A stretch of DNA of 64,000 nucleotides, from NCBI GenBank assembly GCA_025667525.1, contig CM046882.1, positions 19,914,488 to 19,978,487 of the forward strand, read 5' to 3'. How positions within the stretch are numbered: position 1 is the stretch's first letter; each line of letters opens with the position of its first letter. Position numbers and translations under genes: made by a program. This DNA is from Glebionis coronaria (lineage: Eukaryota > Streptophyta > Magnoliopsida > Asterales > Asteraceae). Below, piece after piece: positions 33,113 through 43,946 of this stretch. Below the pieces are notes generated by a model, which worked only from the letters and a program-made list of their open reading frames with translations, was not told the DNA's origin and searched no databases.

Positions 33113-33628
33113 TGTTGATCCCAAACTTAGATCGATTTAACTTTATGTATACGAGATTAGATCAAGTAATACACTTAGAGAAACCTTTGTATATGTATAT
33201 GATAATCTAAGTGTTATGCGAAATTAACACTTAAACAAGAACACAAAGATGTAAACAAACTTTCACTTTGATTAATGATATCAAACTTGCTTACAACGAA
33301 AGTGTTTAACGTATGAAAACTTATATTGAACAATAACCTAAAGGTCTTCTTTTATAGACATAAGAAGCCTTGTACAATAATCTACGTATCAACTATTCTA
33401 GGTAAAGATAAATATAGAAAATACATTGTTGTTCCTATCTTTACTAGAAGTAATCTAGAACATAATAAACGCGTAGATCATATCCTTCCATCAGTGCTTG
33501 TCTTCAATGTATCAACGCTTGACTTCTTCTTGTCAACGCTTGGTCTGTCAGCGTTTGTTTTCTTCCTATCAACGCTTGTTTTACTCTTGTCAGCGCTCAA
33601 GTAGACTGGCTATATTTTATTCCCAACA
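33113..33628 (-). repeat. A3 3' LTR (element A family), 516 bp
   Basis: Plus-strand edges TGTTGATCCC (U5 end) and ATTCCCAACA, with reversed PPT ATCCTCCCCTAAA at 33629. TATAAAA (minus) in TTTTATAGAC near 33350. The 21-bp-period array has TCAGTG/TCAACG cores at 33491, 33512, 33533, 33548, 33569 and 33590. Confidence 0.9.
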
Positions 33629-33680
33629 ATCCTCCCCTAAACTTGATATTTACTCTAATAATCAAGTTTCTGAATAAACA

Positions 33681-35714
33681 TTAAGAACTAGGAGGAATCT
33701 TACAAACTTTCTCATATTGGTAATAAATATGTCTGATCAAATCTTTGGCCACGTCACTTGAATAATCAATTTCCAGCTGTGTGGTCTTCATCTTCTCCAA
33801 GACTTCCTTGGACATGGAATACTGTGCATCTACAAGAAGATACTCAGCAAACTTTGTAGAACTCAAGTAGTATACACCAGCAGCTGAATACAATCTCCAT
33901 TGAAGACCACTGAGGTTATCTTCAAGATCCTTCCAAATAGCAGGATCTTCATCTCTTGGTCCACACATTCTCTTGAATGTTGACCACAGTTTTATTGCAT
34001 TGACTGAAGTGGGAGCTTCAGTCTCATACTTGGCCTCTAACAACCTCCATAGGTCTACCAAGTCTTCTCTATCAAAACTTGCAAACAAAGATATAAGAGT
34101 GGTAAAAGTGTGAACCTCTTTTCCATACCTGCCAATCTTCCAAAACCCACATTCGTCTTCTTCATAACTTATAATAGGGTTCTTGGAATCAAGAGGTATC
34201 ACTTGTACCATATCTGAAGCTTCCAATGGTGAGAGCTTGAGGCTCTTTCTTATAACAGCTTCACTTGGATTTAACCTATCCATATCTTTGGAAAACTCAA
34301 GAGGTAATCCCTTCTTCACAGGTCTGGGAACAATCATTGCCTTCTTAAGCTCCATTTCTTCTGCAAGTTCTTCTTTTCTTTCATCAGAAATAAGTCTTAG
34401 AGTGTTTTCTTCCTGCACTCTAACCCAAATGGGATAAGCTTTGAACTCCAACTCTTCAAATGTCAATCCAAGCAATTTCTTGAAAGTCCACCCTGTTCCA
34501 TGACATCTGAGTAGCATGTAGTACAACTCCCTTCTATCCCTTTTCAAATTTGAGAGAACATTGCTTGCTTTGTGTTTCAGAATGATCTTGCAATCCTTTT
34601 ATACTCTGAGAAGAATCTCCAAACCCCATATCTGATCTGAAATAGTCAAATGTGGATTCTCTATACACCTATCTTCCCAAGCATGATACATCTGAACAAC
34701 TTCTGGCATGTCAAAATCAACTTGCAATTTCAACTCATTCAACTTCTCTTTGGCTAGCTCATCACCATACTCAAGTCTTTCTGGTTGTTCTATGATCATT
34801 ACACTTGAGTCTGAACTAGCTTCATCACTTCCTTCTTTCTCTTCTGAAGTGACAACAAAAGGTGATTCACCCACCTTCTTTCTTTCTTGTTCCATAATTT
34901 GTGCAGCCAACCTTCTATCAAACTCAATCTGTGCTGCATCCTTTGGAACATCTACTTGTACCATAATACCCTTACCCTTATCTAATGGATCAATGGAGGG
35001 TAAGGAAGATGGTAATACCTGTGAAGAAACATCTTTGATGATGGATGATGACTGGAATACATTAACCTCATCTGCAGGTCTTTCAACGCTCAATTTTGCT
35101 TTGTCAGCGCCCAAGTTACTCATGTCAGCGTTCAAATCTGTCTTGTCAACGCCCAAAGTACCTGTCTCAGCGCCTCTTGCGATTTCCTCCAACATGGCTG
35201 TAAATGACAAATTTAAGTTTGTAGGAGAGACTAGAGACGTATCAAAACCTGTCTGTTTCTTCAAACTTGTTAGGGCCTCAGCAACACCCAAAGATTCACC
35301 ATCATGGGAGCCCTTATCACTCACATTTATCTGTTCATCCTCCCATTTGGAAGATTCCTCCATCCCCCTCCTTATGCTAGCATTTTCCAAAACAACAATC
35401 CTCTCCCTCAATTGCTTGAGTTCAAGGCCTTGTGTACTGACAATATGTACCAAGTCTGCATTTTGCTTTTGCAAGCTTATGCAGATAGTCGTCAATTCCA
35501 TTAATGTCATTGGTTCCAATCTGCCCTCTTCTAAAATGGGTATTTGACCTCCCAAGGTAGATTCATTGGGCATGGATGAGGTCTTAATTATGGTAGGACT
35601 GTCTTGGCCAGCTTCTAAGCCAAAACCAATAGTCCCAGCCTCATCCATAGCACCAACCACACTTGTGGTGGTGGTTCTCTCTGCTACATGGCTAGGACCA
35701 CTAGAGGAGAACAC
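33681..35714 (-). pseudogene. A3 extra 3' ORF, C-terminal 678 codons with one stop
   Basis: Best-preserved copy of the element A 3' ORF: one frame from 35714 to 33681 with a single TAA at 34599-34601, where A2 has a Gln codon. It contains the coiled-coil-like LQKQNADLVH ... LELKQLRERIVVLE, a linker with five 21-bp units (LGVDK, LNADM, LGADK, LSVE), an acidic Ser-rich patch, and the C-terminal domain RRELYYMLLRCH ... FWKIGRYGKEVHTF ... WSTFKRMCGP, ending VCKIPPSS. The N-terminal domain is replaced by B sequence at 35733. The function is unknown; at this position in Sireviruses the ORF is called envelope-like, but no membrane anchor is visible. Confidence 0.75.
35083..35172 (-). repeat. 21-bp-period motif array in A3 3' ORF
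   Basis: Plus-strand TCAACG/TCAGCG cores at 35083, 35104, 35125, 35146 and 35167: four intervals of exactly 21 bp. Confidence 0.92.
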
Positions 35715-35733
35715 TTCAGTAGTCCTTTGGCGT

Positions 35734-36277
35734 TTTCCGGATCTTTGAAGCTACTAGGAATGCATCATGTTCATATGATTAAATAATCAAAGCGGAATTA
35801 GAACATGACACATTAACAAGGTGTTTAGGGCACAAGAACATGAATTAAAACAATTGGGTTGCAAATTATATTGATAATCAACAACCACTAGACGTGTATA
35901 CATTAAATCCCACGTCTAGTCGACACACGCTTTAGGTTTACATTGTGAATGAAAGTATGAATAAAACCTAAGACCCTTGGTTCCTTTTATAGTGTAAGGA
36001 TTAGGGTTTACAAGAGATAAAATCAAATAAACAAGTAAATCTTCTATTTAAATAAACTTATGCAGAATATATCTTGCATGTTTATCTAAATAGAAGCTTC
36101 CATAAGCTTCTTTGTCTACATTTCTAACAATGCTTACATTGTACATGACAATGCTTGGAATTGTCAACCTTGGATTTGCTCTTGTCAATGCTTAGATTGC
36201 TCTTGACAACGCTTAGACAAAATCTTCATGTTTTCTTCGTTTTTGAGTTTCTGTCACATCAACTTTTTGACCCAACA
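35734..36277 (-). repeat. Element B 3' LTR, missing 14 terminal bases
   Basis: Minus-strand start TGTTGGGTCAAA at 36277; TATAAAAGG near 35983-35994. The U5 terminus (GGTTTCCACA in the other copy) is missing because the sequence switches to A at a TTT shared by both. U3 holds a 21-bp-period array of the A type (about 36140-36215). Confidence 0.85.
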
Positions 36278-37869
36278 ATCTTCCCCTAGTTGATGTTGGC
36301 AAAACTCTATGTGTATCTCTTGTAAGTTGTACATGATCTTTAAATTGCTTCCCCTCAAGTGTAGCATGTATGTCTTCCCCTTTTTGTCACATCAACAGGG
36401 AAGTAAACAATGTATGCAATCTTTGAAGATTCTCTAAATATAGCTCTATGCAATGATCTTGAAGAAAAATAAATAAAGTAATCTTGATGTAGAAGTAGAA
36501 TAACCCAACCTTGTGTTCCATGTCTTGCACTATCCATGTGATGAAGAACTTATACCAGATAGAGAAAATATAAGTAGACCTCGATCCCATTGTCAAAATC
36601 CTCATCCTTTGTGAGACACTGAGCACGATAATGTAACTCCTTCAAGTGATAGCAATCTAACTTTGCTAGATATGACAAGTCTTCATCACCAACCATGTAA
36701 AGCACGAACAAGTTATCTTTAAAAGTCAGTGGCTGGAAGTGCATGACTTTAAGATATGATAGAACAGAAACTCGCGAAATCTTCTTCAATCATCAAGCTT
36801 ACCATAAGAATTCTTCCCCTTAAGCCAACATCTCTTCATGATGAATTTGAATGAAATAACATCTTCATACCATATGTAAAAGTCCTTGATTGGATAACTC
36901 TTTCGCAAGGCTATCCCGATTACATAGTTTAAATATCCATCAAATTCCCACGAATAGTTGTCAACTCGCTTTAAAATCATTAATCCCTTTCAAAAATATC
37001 CGAGCCATAAATATCAACTTGATATTCTAAATAAAAACGGAGATTCCATGTACCTTCGTGTGTAAATTCCTCCTTTTTGTGTGCTAAAAACGTACCAATT
37101 TTCTCAAACAGCAACTATTCCTTTTGTTGTCCAATATCCTTCACTGTCCAAGATATCAACATTGTGTGTTGTCCAATATTAGACAACACTTGTCACCGTT
37201 TGAAAATGTATATCGGACAACAAGTGTCAGCGCTTCCCAACAGCACTTAACTTATTCCTGTCAGCGCCAACTTTGTACCTGTCAGCGCCTGGCCATAAGC
37301 GTCTCATCCATGCCTTGTCAGCGTCACACCAACATCTATCAGCGTCACACCAACATCTATCAGCGTCTAAATAACACATGTCAGCCGGTAATAGATCTAG
37401 GGTTTTATAAACCCTAAATCATGATTTTATGTGAAAACCATAAATTGCAGTGAACTTCGACATCAAATAACTTCTTCATGAGAGCTCAGATCGAAGATCC
37501 CTTCGGTGAGATCCTAGACACAAGTGTCAAGAACCTACAGCGCGAATTTCACGACGATCCAACGGTTAACGAAGGAGAAATAGCGTTTTTACTCTTACTG
37601 TTCACAGAAAACAGCATATGACCTCTGCTGACTTTGACGCTTAATAACTTTTTCTTGGGGATAGATCTCGACAATCCCTCCGGTGGATTACTAGATATAT
37701 GTGTGTAGAACACACACAAAACATTTCGTGGCGATCTAACAGTTCAATAAATAGTTATGGCCTTCTGAATAATGCTGCGCACACAAAAACGCCCAGAAAA
37801 ACCTATACGGATTTTTCTTTTCTTCTCAAAACACGAACACCTTGTTGGTCCTAGCATCACGAGCCACGA
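36278..37869 (-). other. Element B internal region (non-autonomous)
   Basis: Reversed PPT ATCTTCCCCTAG at 36278-36289, then about 1.6 kb without gag or pol up to the PBS. Open frames are under 80 codons and show no domain. A TCAGCG array at 37227-37386 has units at 37261, 37282, 37318, 37339, 37360 and 37381, mostly 21 bp apart. Confidence 0.65.
37227..37386 (-). repeat. 21-bp-period motif array in element B leader
   Basis: TCAGCG at 37318, 37339, 37360 and 37381 at exact 21-bp spacing. Two units are identical (ATCAGCGTCACACCAACATC start). Further units at 37261 and 37282. Confidence 0.88.
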
Positions 37870-37882
37870 GGCTCTGATACCA
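37870..37882 (-). other. Element B primer binding site (tRNA-iMet type)
   Basis: Minus strand TGGTATCAGAGCC, two bases after the LTR end GGTTTCCACA. Confidence 0.88.
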
Positions 37883-37884
37883 AT

Positions 37885-38586
37885 TGTGGAAACCTTGGTT
37901 TCCGGATCTTTGAAGCTACTAGGAATGCATCATGTTCATATGATTAAATAATCAAAGCAAAATTAGAACATGACACATTAACAAGGTGTTTAGGGCACAA
38001 GAACATGAATTAAAACAATTGGTTTGCTAATTATATTGATAATCAACAACCACTAGACGTGTATACATTGAATCCCATGTCTAGTTAACACACGCTTTAG
38101 GTTTATATTGTGAATGAAAGTATGAATAAAACCTAAGACCCTTGGTTCCTTTTATAGTGTAAGGATTATGGTTTACAAGAGATAAAATCAAATAAACAAG
38201 TAAATCTTCTATTTAAATAAACTTATGCAGAATATATCTTGCATGTAAGTTTATTTAAATAGAAGATTTACTTGTTTATTTGATTTTATCTCTTGTAAAC
38301 CCTAATCCTTACACTATAAAAGGAACCAAGGATCTTAGGTTTTATTCATACTTTCATTCACAATGTAAACCTAAAGCGTGTGTCGACTAGACGTGGGATT
38401 AAATGTATACACGTCTAGTGGTTGTTGATTATCAATATAATTAGCAACCCAATTGTTTTAATTCATGTTCTTGTGCCCTAAACACCTTGTTAATGTGTCA
38501 TGTTCTAATTCCGCTTTGATTATTTAATCATATGAACATGATGCATTCCTAGTAGCTTCAAAGATCCGGAAACCAAGGTTTCCACA
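37885..38586 (-). repeat. Element B 5' LTR converted to a 702-bp palindrome
   Basis: Two 341-bp arms (37885-38225 and 38246-38586) in inverted orientation around a 20-bp spacer starting TGCAGAATAT. Each arm carries the R/U5 half of the B LTR including a TATAAAAGG; U3 is lost. The outer arm resembles the 3' LTR (35734-36277) more than the inner arm at several sites, for example GTCGAC and AAAGCGGAATT. Confidence 0.9.
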
Positions 38587-38591
38587 GCCTT
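38587..38591. other. Chimera target-site duplication, right
   Basis: GCCTT directly after TTTCCACA; integrase coding resumes as CCCGTACAC. Confidence 0.92.
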
Positions 38592-39464
38592 CCCGTACAC
38601 AAGACGATATGGAGTGCAACCAATTGGTGTCTTATATGGGGTACGGAAAGCCCACAAAGCATCATCTAACTTATCGGCCCACAAGGCACGATGCTCTCCC
38701 ACAGTTCTCTCTGATATTCTCTTCAATCCACGGTTAGATATCTTGGCTTGACCATTTGTTTAGGGATGATAGGCGGTGGAAAGACGGTGATTGAAACTGT
38801 ACTTAGCCATGACTCGAGCAAATTGATCATTGCAAAAATGAGTCCCGCGGTAACTGATGATAGCACGAGGAAAACCGAATCGAGCAAAAAGCTGCTTCAG
38901 AAAGTTCACAACCACCCTCGCATCGTTCGTAGGGAGAGCCTTAGCTTCAACCCATTTAGATACGTAGTCAACGGCTACGAGGATGTACTTGTTCCCTTTA
39001 GATGATGGAAATGGCCCCATAAAGTCGATGCCCCATACATCAAAGATTTCACATTCTTGTATGAAATTTTGAGGCATCTCATCTTTATGTGTGATCTTGC
39101 CTTGGCGTTGGCAAGCATCACAATTTTTAACTATCTCGTGAGCGTCACGATAAATGGTGGGCCAATAGAATCCAGAGTCGAGCACTTTCTTCGCGGTGTA
39201 GTTGGGACCAAAGTGACCACCGGTGGGTCCTTTATGGCAAGCTTCGAGAATGTATAAAGTTGCGGGTCTATCAACACACCGACGAATAATCAGATCAGCA
39301 TATTGTTTGAAGAGATAAGGGTCATCCCATAAGTAAGCCTTAACATCTTTAAAGAACTTCTTCTTTTGTTGGGATGTTAACCCTTCGATGAGAATACCAC
39401 CCGCTAAGTAGTTTGCAATGTCCGCAAACCACGGGGTGTCATCAAGATTGGAATTGATAGACAC
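38592..39464 (-). pseudogene. G2 integrase N-terminal and core part
   Basis: From 39464 reads the HHCC finger ([11 protein letters not shown] ... CDACQRQG) and core with WGIDFMGPF and [11 protein letters not shown]. The second catalytic Asp of the usual SDRGTHF is Tyr here. A TAA at 38760-38762 follows TAYHP, where G1 has Gln. The frame then continues through [21 protein letters not shown] to the chimera junction. Confidence 0.85.
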
Positions 39465-40830
39465 TAAGGCCTCAAGGGGAAAAGAGTCGTTGATCTCTTG
39501 ATTCGGATGACCCCTTGATAAGGATCCTTAAGTCTACTTAGGTGATCCGCGGCTAGGTTTTCGGCTCCCTTTTTGTCACGAATTTCGATTTTAAATTCTT
39601 GAAGGAGAAAAACCCAACGAAGAAGTCTTGGCTTAGAATCTTGCTTCGTTAACAAGTACTTCAACGCGGAATGGTCGGTATAGACAATGGTGGTGGAAAG
39701 AACAAGATAGAGGCGGAACTTCTCAAAAGCATACACTAGAGCTAAAAGCTCTTTTTCGGTAGTGGTATAATGCAATTGAGCCCCCGTCATTATCTTGCTA
39801 GCATAATGGATTGGTTGGAAGTGTTTGTTCACTCTTTGTCCCAAAACCGCTCCAATGGCAAATTCGCTAGCATCGCACATCAATTCAAAAGGTAGCTCCC
39901 ACTTAGAGGTAACCAAGACCGGTGCCTTAGTTAGCTTGTCCTTAAGAAGATTGAAGGATTCAATACACTCTTTAGAAAAGATAAAGGGAGTATCTTTTTC
40001 CAAGAGGTGGGTTCATCGGGCGAGCGATCTTAGAAAAATCTTGAATGAATCGACAATAGAAGCCCGCATGACCAAGGAAACTTCTCACACCCTTCACGGT
40101 TGAAGGTGGAGGTAATTTAGCAATAACATCAACTTTAGCACGGTCGACTTCAAGACCGGCTTTGGAGATTTTATGTCCAAGAACAATGCCTTCTTTTACC
40201 ATGAAATGGCATTTTTCCCAATTAAGAACGAGACGAGTGTCTTCACACCGTTTGAGCATACGTTCTAAACTGGCAAGGAAAGTAGAGAAAGAATCACCAT
40301 AGTCCGAGAAATCATCCATGAAGACTTCCATAGTTTCTTCAACCATGTCATGGAATATAGCCATCATACACCTTTGGAAAGTCCCAGGAGCATTGCATAA
40401 GCCGAAAGGCATACTTTTGTAAGCAAATGTTCCATAAGGACAAGTGAATGTGGTTTTCTCTTGGTCTTTAGGATCGATGGGAATTTGAAAATACCCGGAG
40501 AAACCGTCTAAGAAGCAATAATAATCATTACCCGTTAGACGCTCAAGCATTTGGTCCATAAAAGGAAGAGGAAAAAGATCCTTACGAGTGGTATCATTGA
40601 GCTTGCGATAGTCTATGCAAACTCGCCAACGCGTGACAAGTCGAGTAGGAATCAACTCGTTGTTGTCATTGGGAACAACGGTTATTCCGCCTTTCTTAGG
40701 CACACAATGGACGGGACTAACCCATGGCGAATCCGACATAGGGTAAATCATTCCGGTATCTAGAAGTTTGATAACCTCTTTCTTGATGACTTCATGAATT
40801 CGAGGATTAACCCTTCTTTGGATTTGGATC
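39465..40830 (-). pseudogene. G2 reverse transcriptase and RNase H
   Basis: RT frame with [39 protein letters not shown] and the intact-looking catalytic VFMDDFS (about 40310), longer by four residues than G1. An extra base near 40013 shifts the frame before RNase H, which starts [13 protein letters not shown] and ends LAADHLSRL. Another base is lost near 39515. Upstream the RT joins directly to truncated protease at about 40830. Confidence 0.85.
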
Positions 40831-41577
40831 CATCTCGTAGTCAACGACAACAAAATCCGCCTGAAAGGTGAATTTGTCGACACCGACGAAGACATCTTCG
40901 GCTATCCCCACCGGATAAGCAACCGTACGGTTAGCTAATTCCAATGTCATTCGTGTTGGGACTAGCTCGGGTATAGATAATTGCTTCCATACGGACAATG
41001 GCATAAGATTGATACTCGCAACGAGATCCGCCAAAGCCATACTATTCTCTACACCTGGAAAGTTACAAGAAATAAGGAATCGATCGGGATCTCCTAACTT
41101 AACTGGAAGTTGTTTTAAAAGAACGGCAGAACAATTCTCATTTAATTGGGTATTGGCGATGTCGAGCAATTTTTCTTTATCACTTAAAAGATCCTTAAAC
41201 ATCTTAGCATATTTAGGCATGTGAGCGAGAGCCTCAGCAAATGAGATGTCGAAATTCAGTTGTTTAAACATTTTAAGAAAGTTAGAAACCTAAATATCAT
41301 CCTTGTTTTTCAAATTCTCTTTCCTCAACTTTGAGGGATAAGGTATATTGGGTTGAGATGAAGGCTTTGGAATGGATTTCTCACTCACATCCTTGGGTGG
41401 TGGAGGGGTAGAAGTGGAAGGTGGAGGAACCGGTTTTAGAACCGAAGGTGTGGTATAAACTTGAGGTATCGGTGGGACATAAGGTGCAGACGAAGGCATA
41501 ACGGGTGATATATCAAAAGTAGAAGGAATCTCGGGTCCTTGGTTAGTTGTTGAAGAAGAAGGTTCAACGATGATCAT
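40831..41577 (-). pseudogene. G2 gag tail and protease, 3' part deleted
   Basis: A proline-rich linker (41577-41290) ends in TAG at 41290, where G1 has Gln. The frame continues through [10 protein letters not shown] and protease [14 protein letters not shown]. The active-site DLGAS of G1 reads DLVAS here. About 0.73 kb present in G1 (about 4040-4765), covering the protease end and the linker to RT, is missing at DYEMD. Confidence 0.8.
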
Positions 41578-41649
41578 ACCGCTCCTAGTAGTGATGGCAT
41601 TAACGTTGGCCCTAGGTTTGGTTACGGTGTTAGAAGGGATAGTACCTTG

Positions 41650-43677
41650 GGATTAATGGCTTGATACATTTGCATAAATTTCTTATCACTCAATTCTTGC
41701 ATAGCATACATGATTTTCTCATGTTCACTCAACTTATCAGTCAACTTTTGAAGAACCAATTCCATTAAAGGTGAATTCGTGTTTTGCCCTTGATTTTGAA
41801 AACCTTGGTTTGGATATTGTTGTTGATAAGTGTTGTTATTATTAAATCCTTGGTTAAAGTTGTTATTTTGAAACCCTTGTTTTGCCCATTAAAAGTCCCT
41901 TGATTTTGACTATGAAAATTCCCTTGATTTGAGTTATAATTCCTTTGATTATTAGAAGAATTCCCTTGGTAGTTACTTCTTTGGCCTTGGTTCCTTGGTG
42001 GGTATTGTGTGTTGTTCAATTGAGGTGGTGGTAGTCTATTATGGGATTGAAAACCGGGTGGTGAAAGGAAGTTATTCGAACGATAACTAAGCAAATTGCG
42101 GTCACCTTGAGGACGAGCTTGATAGCCTCCCATAGAAAAGTTACCATTAGCGGCATACACATTTTCTGGATTGTCATGAGAAACCCCGCAAATCTCACAA
42201 GACGTTGCTACAACTTTAGCTTGTTGAAATTGGTTAGTAGCTAAAAGTTGCATATTTTTGCTCATTTCGACTATTGCGCGGGTCATTTCGGTCATATCAG
42301 GGTTTGAAGAAGTAGAAGAAACATTGACTCTCGGGGTTGATCTTGAGGATGCGGATGAATCCAAATTTTTGTGGTGAGTGGTCATGTTCTCTATAAGCTC
42401 TCTACACTCCTCATGTCTTCTCTTCAAGAATATACCACCGGCGGCAGCATTAATCGTATCACGATCACGAAAAGTTAAACCATTATAGAAGGTATCAGTC
42501 AAAGTAACGGGGAGCATGTTATGGTTCGGACAACGGTCGATTAAGACATTATAACGTTCCCAAGCATCGAAAAGCGACTCATCATGTTCTTGAGTAAATC
42601 CACTGATTTGGTTGCGAAGACTAGTGACCATGGATGGTGGAAAGTAGCGCGACAAAATTTTTTGAGTCATGTCATTCCATGTATGAATTGAGTTTTTGGG
42701 AAGACGATCAAACCATTTCTCGGCATGGTGGGATAAAGTGTGTGGGAAGAGATGAAGGCGAAGGAAATCCATAGTAACACCGGGAAGTTTCATGCTTTGG
42801 GTGACGGTAATGAATTTGTCGAGGTGTTTGTTGGCATCGTCATCGTGTAATCCGCAAAAAGGACAAGCGTTTTGAACTTGTTGGATCATGTGATGCTTCA
42901 ACAAAAATTCAGGAGCCGTTATTTGCATCGGCGCAATCGGTCCTCCACATCCGTTCATGGTGGGTTGACAAAGCTCCTCCATTGTTCGTAAGTCGGGTGG
43001 GGGAACATTGTTGTTGTTATCAATGTTTTAAAAACCGGGTTGACCCGGCCGATTGAACCGGTTGAACCGTGAACCGGCTCGGAGACCGGGCCGGATGTGA
43101 CCGGGTTTTTGTTTGTTTGAGAACCGGATTGAACCGCTGGTTTTTCGTTGACCCGGGTTGAACCGGTTTGATTAACACGGCCGGGTCATGATTTTTTATA
43201 AAAAAATATTTCACAAACTTTTTTTTATAAATTTTTTAAATCCTAAAGATATATATTGAAGTAATGATTACTAGTATTAGTTAAAATAAAGTCAAACTAA
43301 CTTAAAATGTTCACTAATATTGTTTTATTATAATCTATTACAAATTGTAAGTATAAATTAATTATTTTTACACATGTTTACAATACTATTATAAATATAC
43401 AACTAAAAATTAAGGCTAGTGAGTAAAAATAAATACTACACATTAAAAATATAAAAAGTATACATATATAAGGGATCGGGTTGACCCGGCGGCTCAACCG
43501 GTTGACCCGTGAACCGGTCACTAGACCGAGTCAACTAAAAAACCGGGTTTTAAAACATTGGTTGTTATTGTTATTCAAATTGGGTAGAGGTGGGTTGTTA
43601 TTGTTGTTATGCACACCAGCCATATCTAAATCTTCAGGAGTCTCGGGCTCAGAATAATATGAAGATCTAGTACGCAT
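41650..43677 (-). pseudogene. G2 gag, interrupted by a MITE
   Basis: The ATG at 43677 opens MRTRSS...EPETPEDLDMAG, an Asn-rich run split by the MITE (43021-43560), and a gag domain in one 405-codon frame (41765-42982) with HHAEKWFDRLPKNS, SRYFPPSMVT, DAWERYNVLIDRCPNH and a CEICGVSHD knuckle fragment. Removing the MITE and one duplication keeps the frame. Near 41885 a frameshift loses the Asn/Gln-rich tail, which continues in another frame to about 41650. Confidence 0.85.
43021..43560. mobile_element. hAT-type MITE, 540 bp
   Basis: Terminal inverted repeats CAATGTTTTAAAA at both ends, flanked by the 8-bp duplication GTTGTTAT (43013-43020 and 43561-43568). Sub-terminal regions are rich in CCGGTTGACCCGG and AACCGGTT motifs around an AT-rich core. 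No transposase. The 8-bp duplication and CA ends fit the hAT superfamily. Confidence 0.9.
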
Positions 43678-43928
43678 ACACCTGCAAAAGAGAAAGATAC
43701 CAAAGAAACAGAGAATATATATGGACTTGTAAAAATAAAATCTTTTTGGTGCAAAACTTTGGAAAAGAAAAGCTTTTTATGATTTTTTAATGTTTTTGTA
43801 TTTTTGAAATTTTTTAATTTTTTTATGGATTTTTGAAAATTTTTAGCAAGGAAAATAACGTTCACGAGTGAACGGATCCCAAAATTCAACGCGTCTCTCA
43901 CTAAAAACCGTTAATCTTAACAAAAAGA

Positions 43929-43944
43929 GCCGGCAGCGGCGCCA
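43929..43944 (-). other. G2 primer binding site (tRNA-Asp type)
   Basis: Same 16-mer as G1, two bases inside the LTR. Confidence 0.8.
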
Positions 43945-43946
43945 TT

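Larger units (their letters stand above)
33113..38586 (-). mobile_element. Chimeric A/B retroelement inserted as one unit
   Basis: On the minus strand it runs: palindromic B LTR, B PBS, B internal DNA, B PPT, B 3' LTR (14 terminal bases missing), a direct fusion into the A 3' ORF, A PPT and A 3' LTR. The whole is flanked by a perfect GCCTT duplication, so it integrated once as a finished molecule. Both outer ends are U5-type LTR ends, one from A and one from an inverted B arm. The A/B joint (about 35733) lies in a short T run. Confidence 0.85.

Noticed and set aside
34708..35547. 279-codon plus-strand frame
   Set aside because: Antisense shadow of the A3 3' ORF, whose frame is conserved with element A at 16220-17256.
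36355..36980. Series of 60-79 codon minus-strand frames in element B
   Set aside because: Short, overlapping and in different frames without similarity to Gag or Pol; B looks non-coding.
43021..43214. 64-codon frame inside the MITE
   Set aside because: Built from CCGGTT repeats; non-autonomous MITEs carry no gene.
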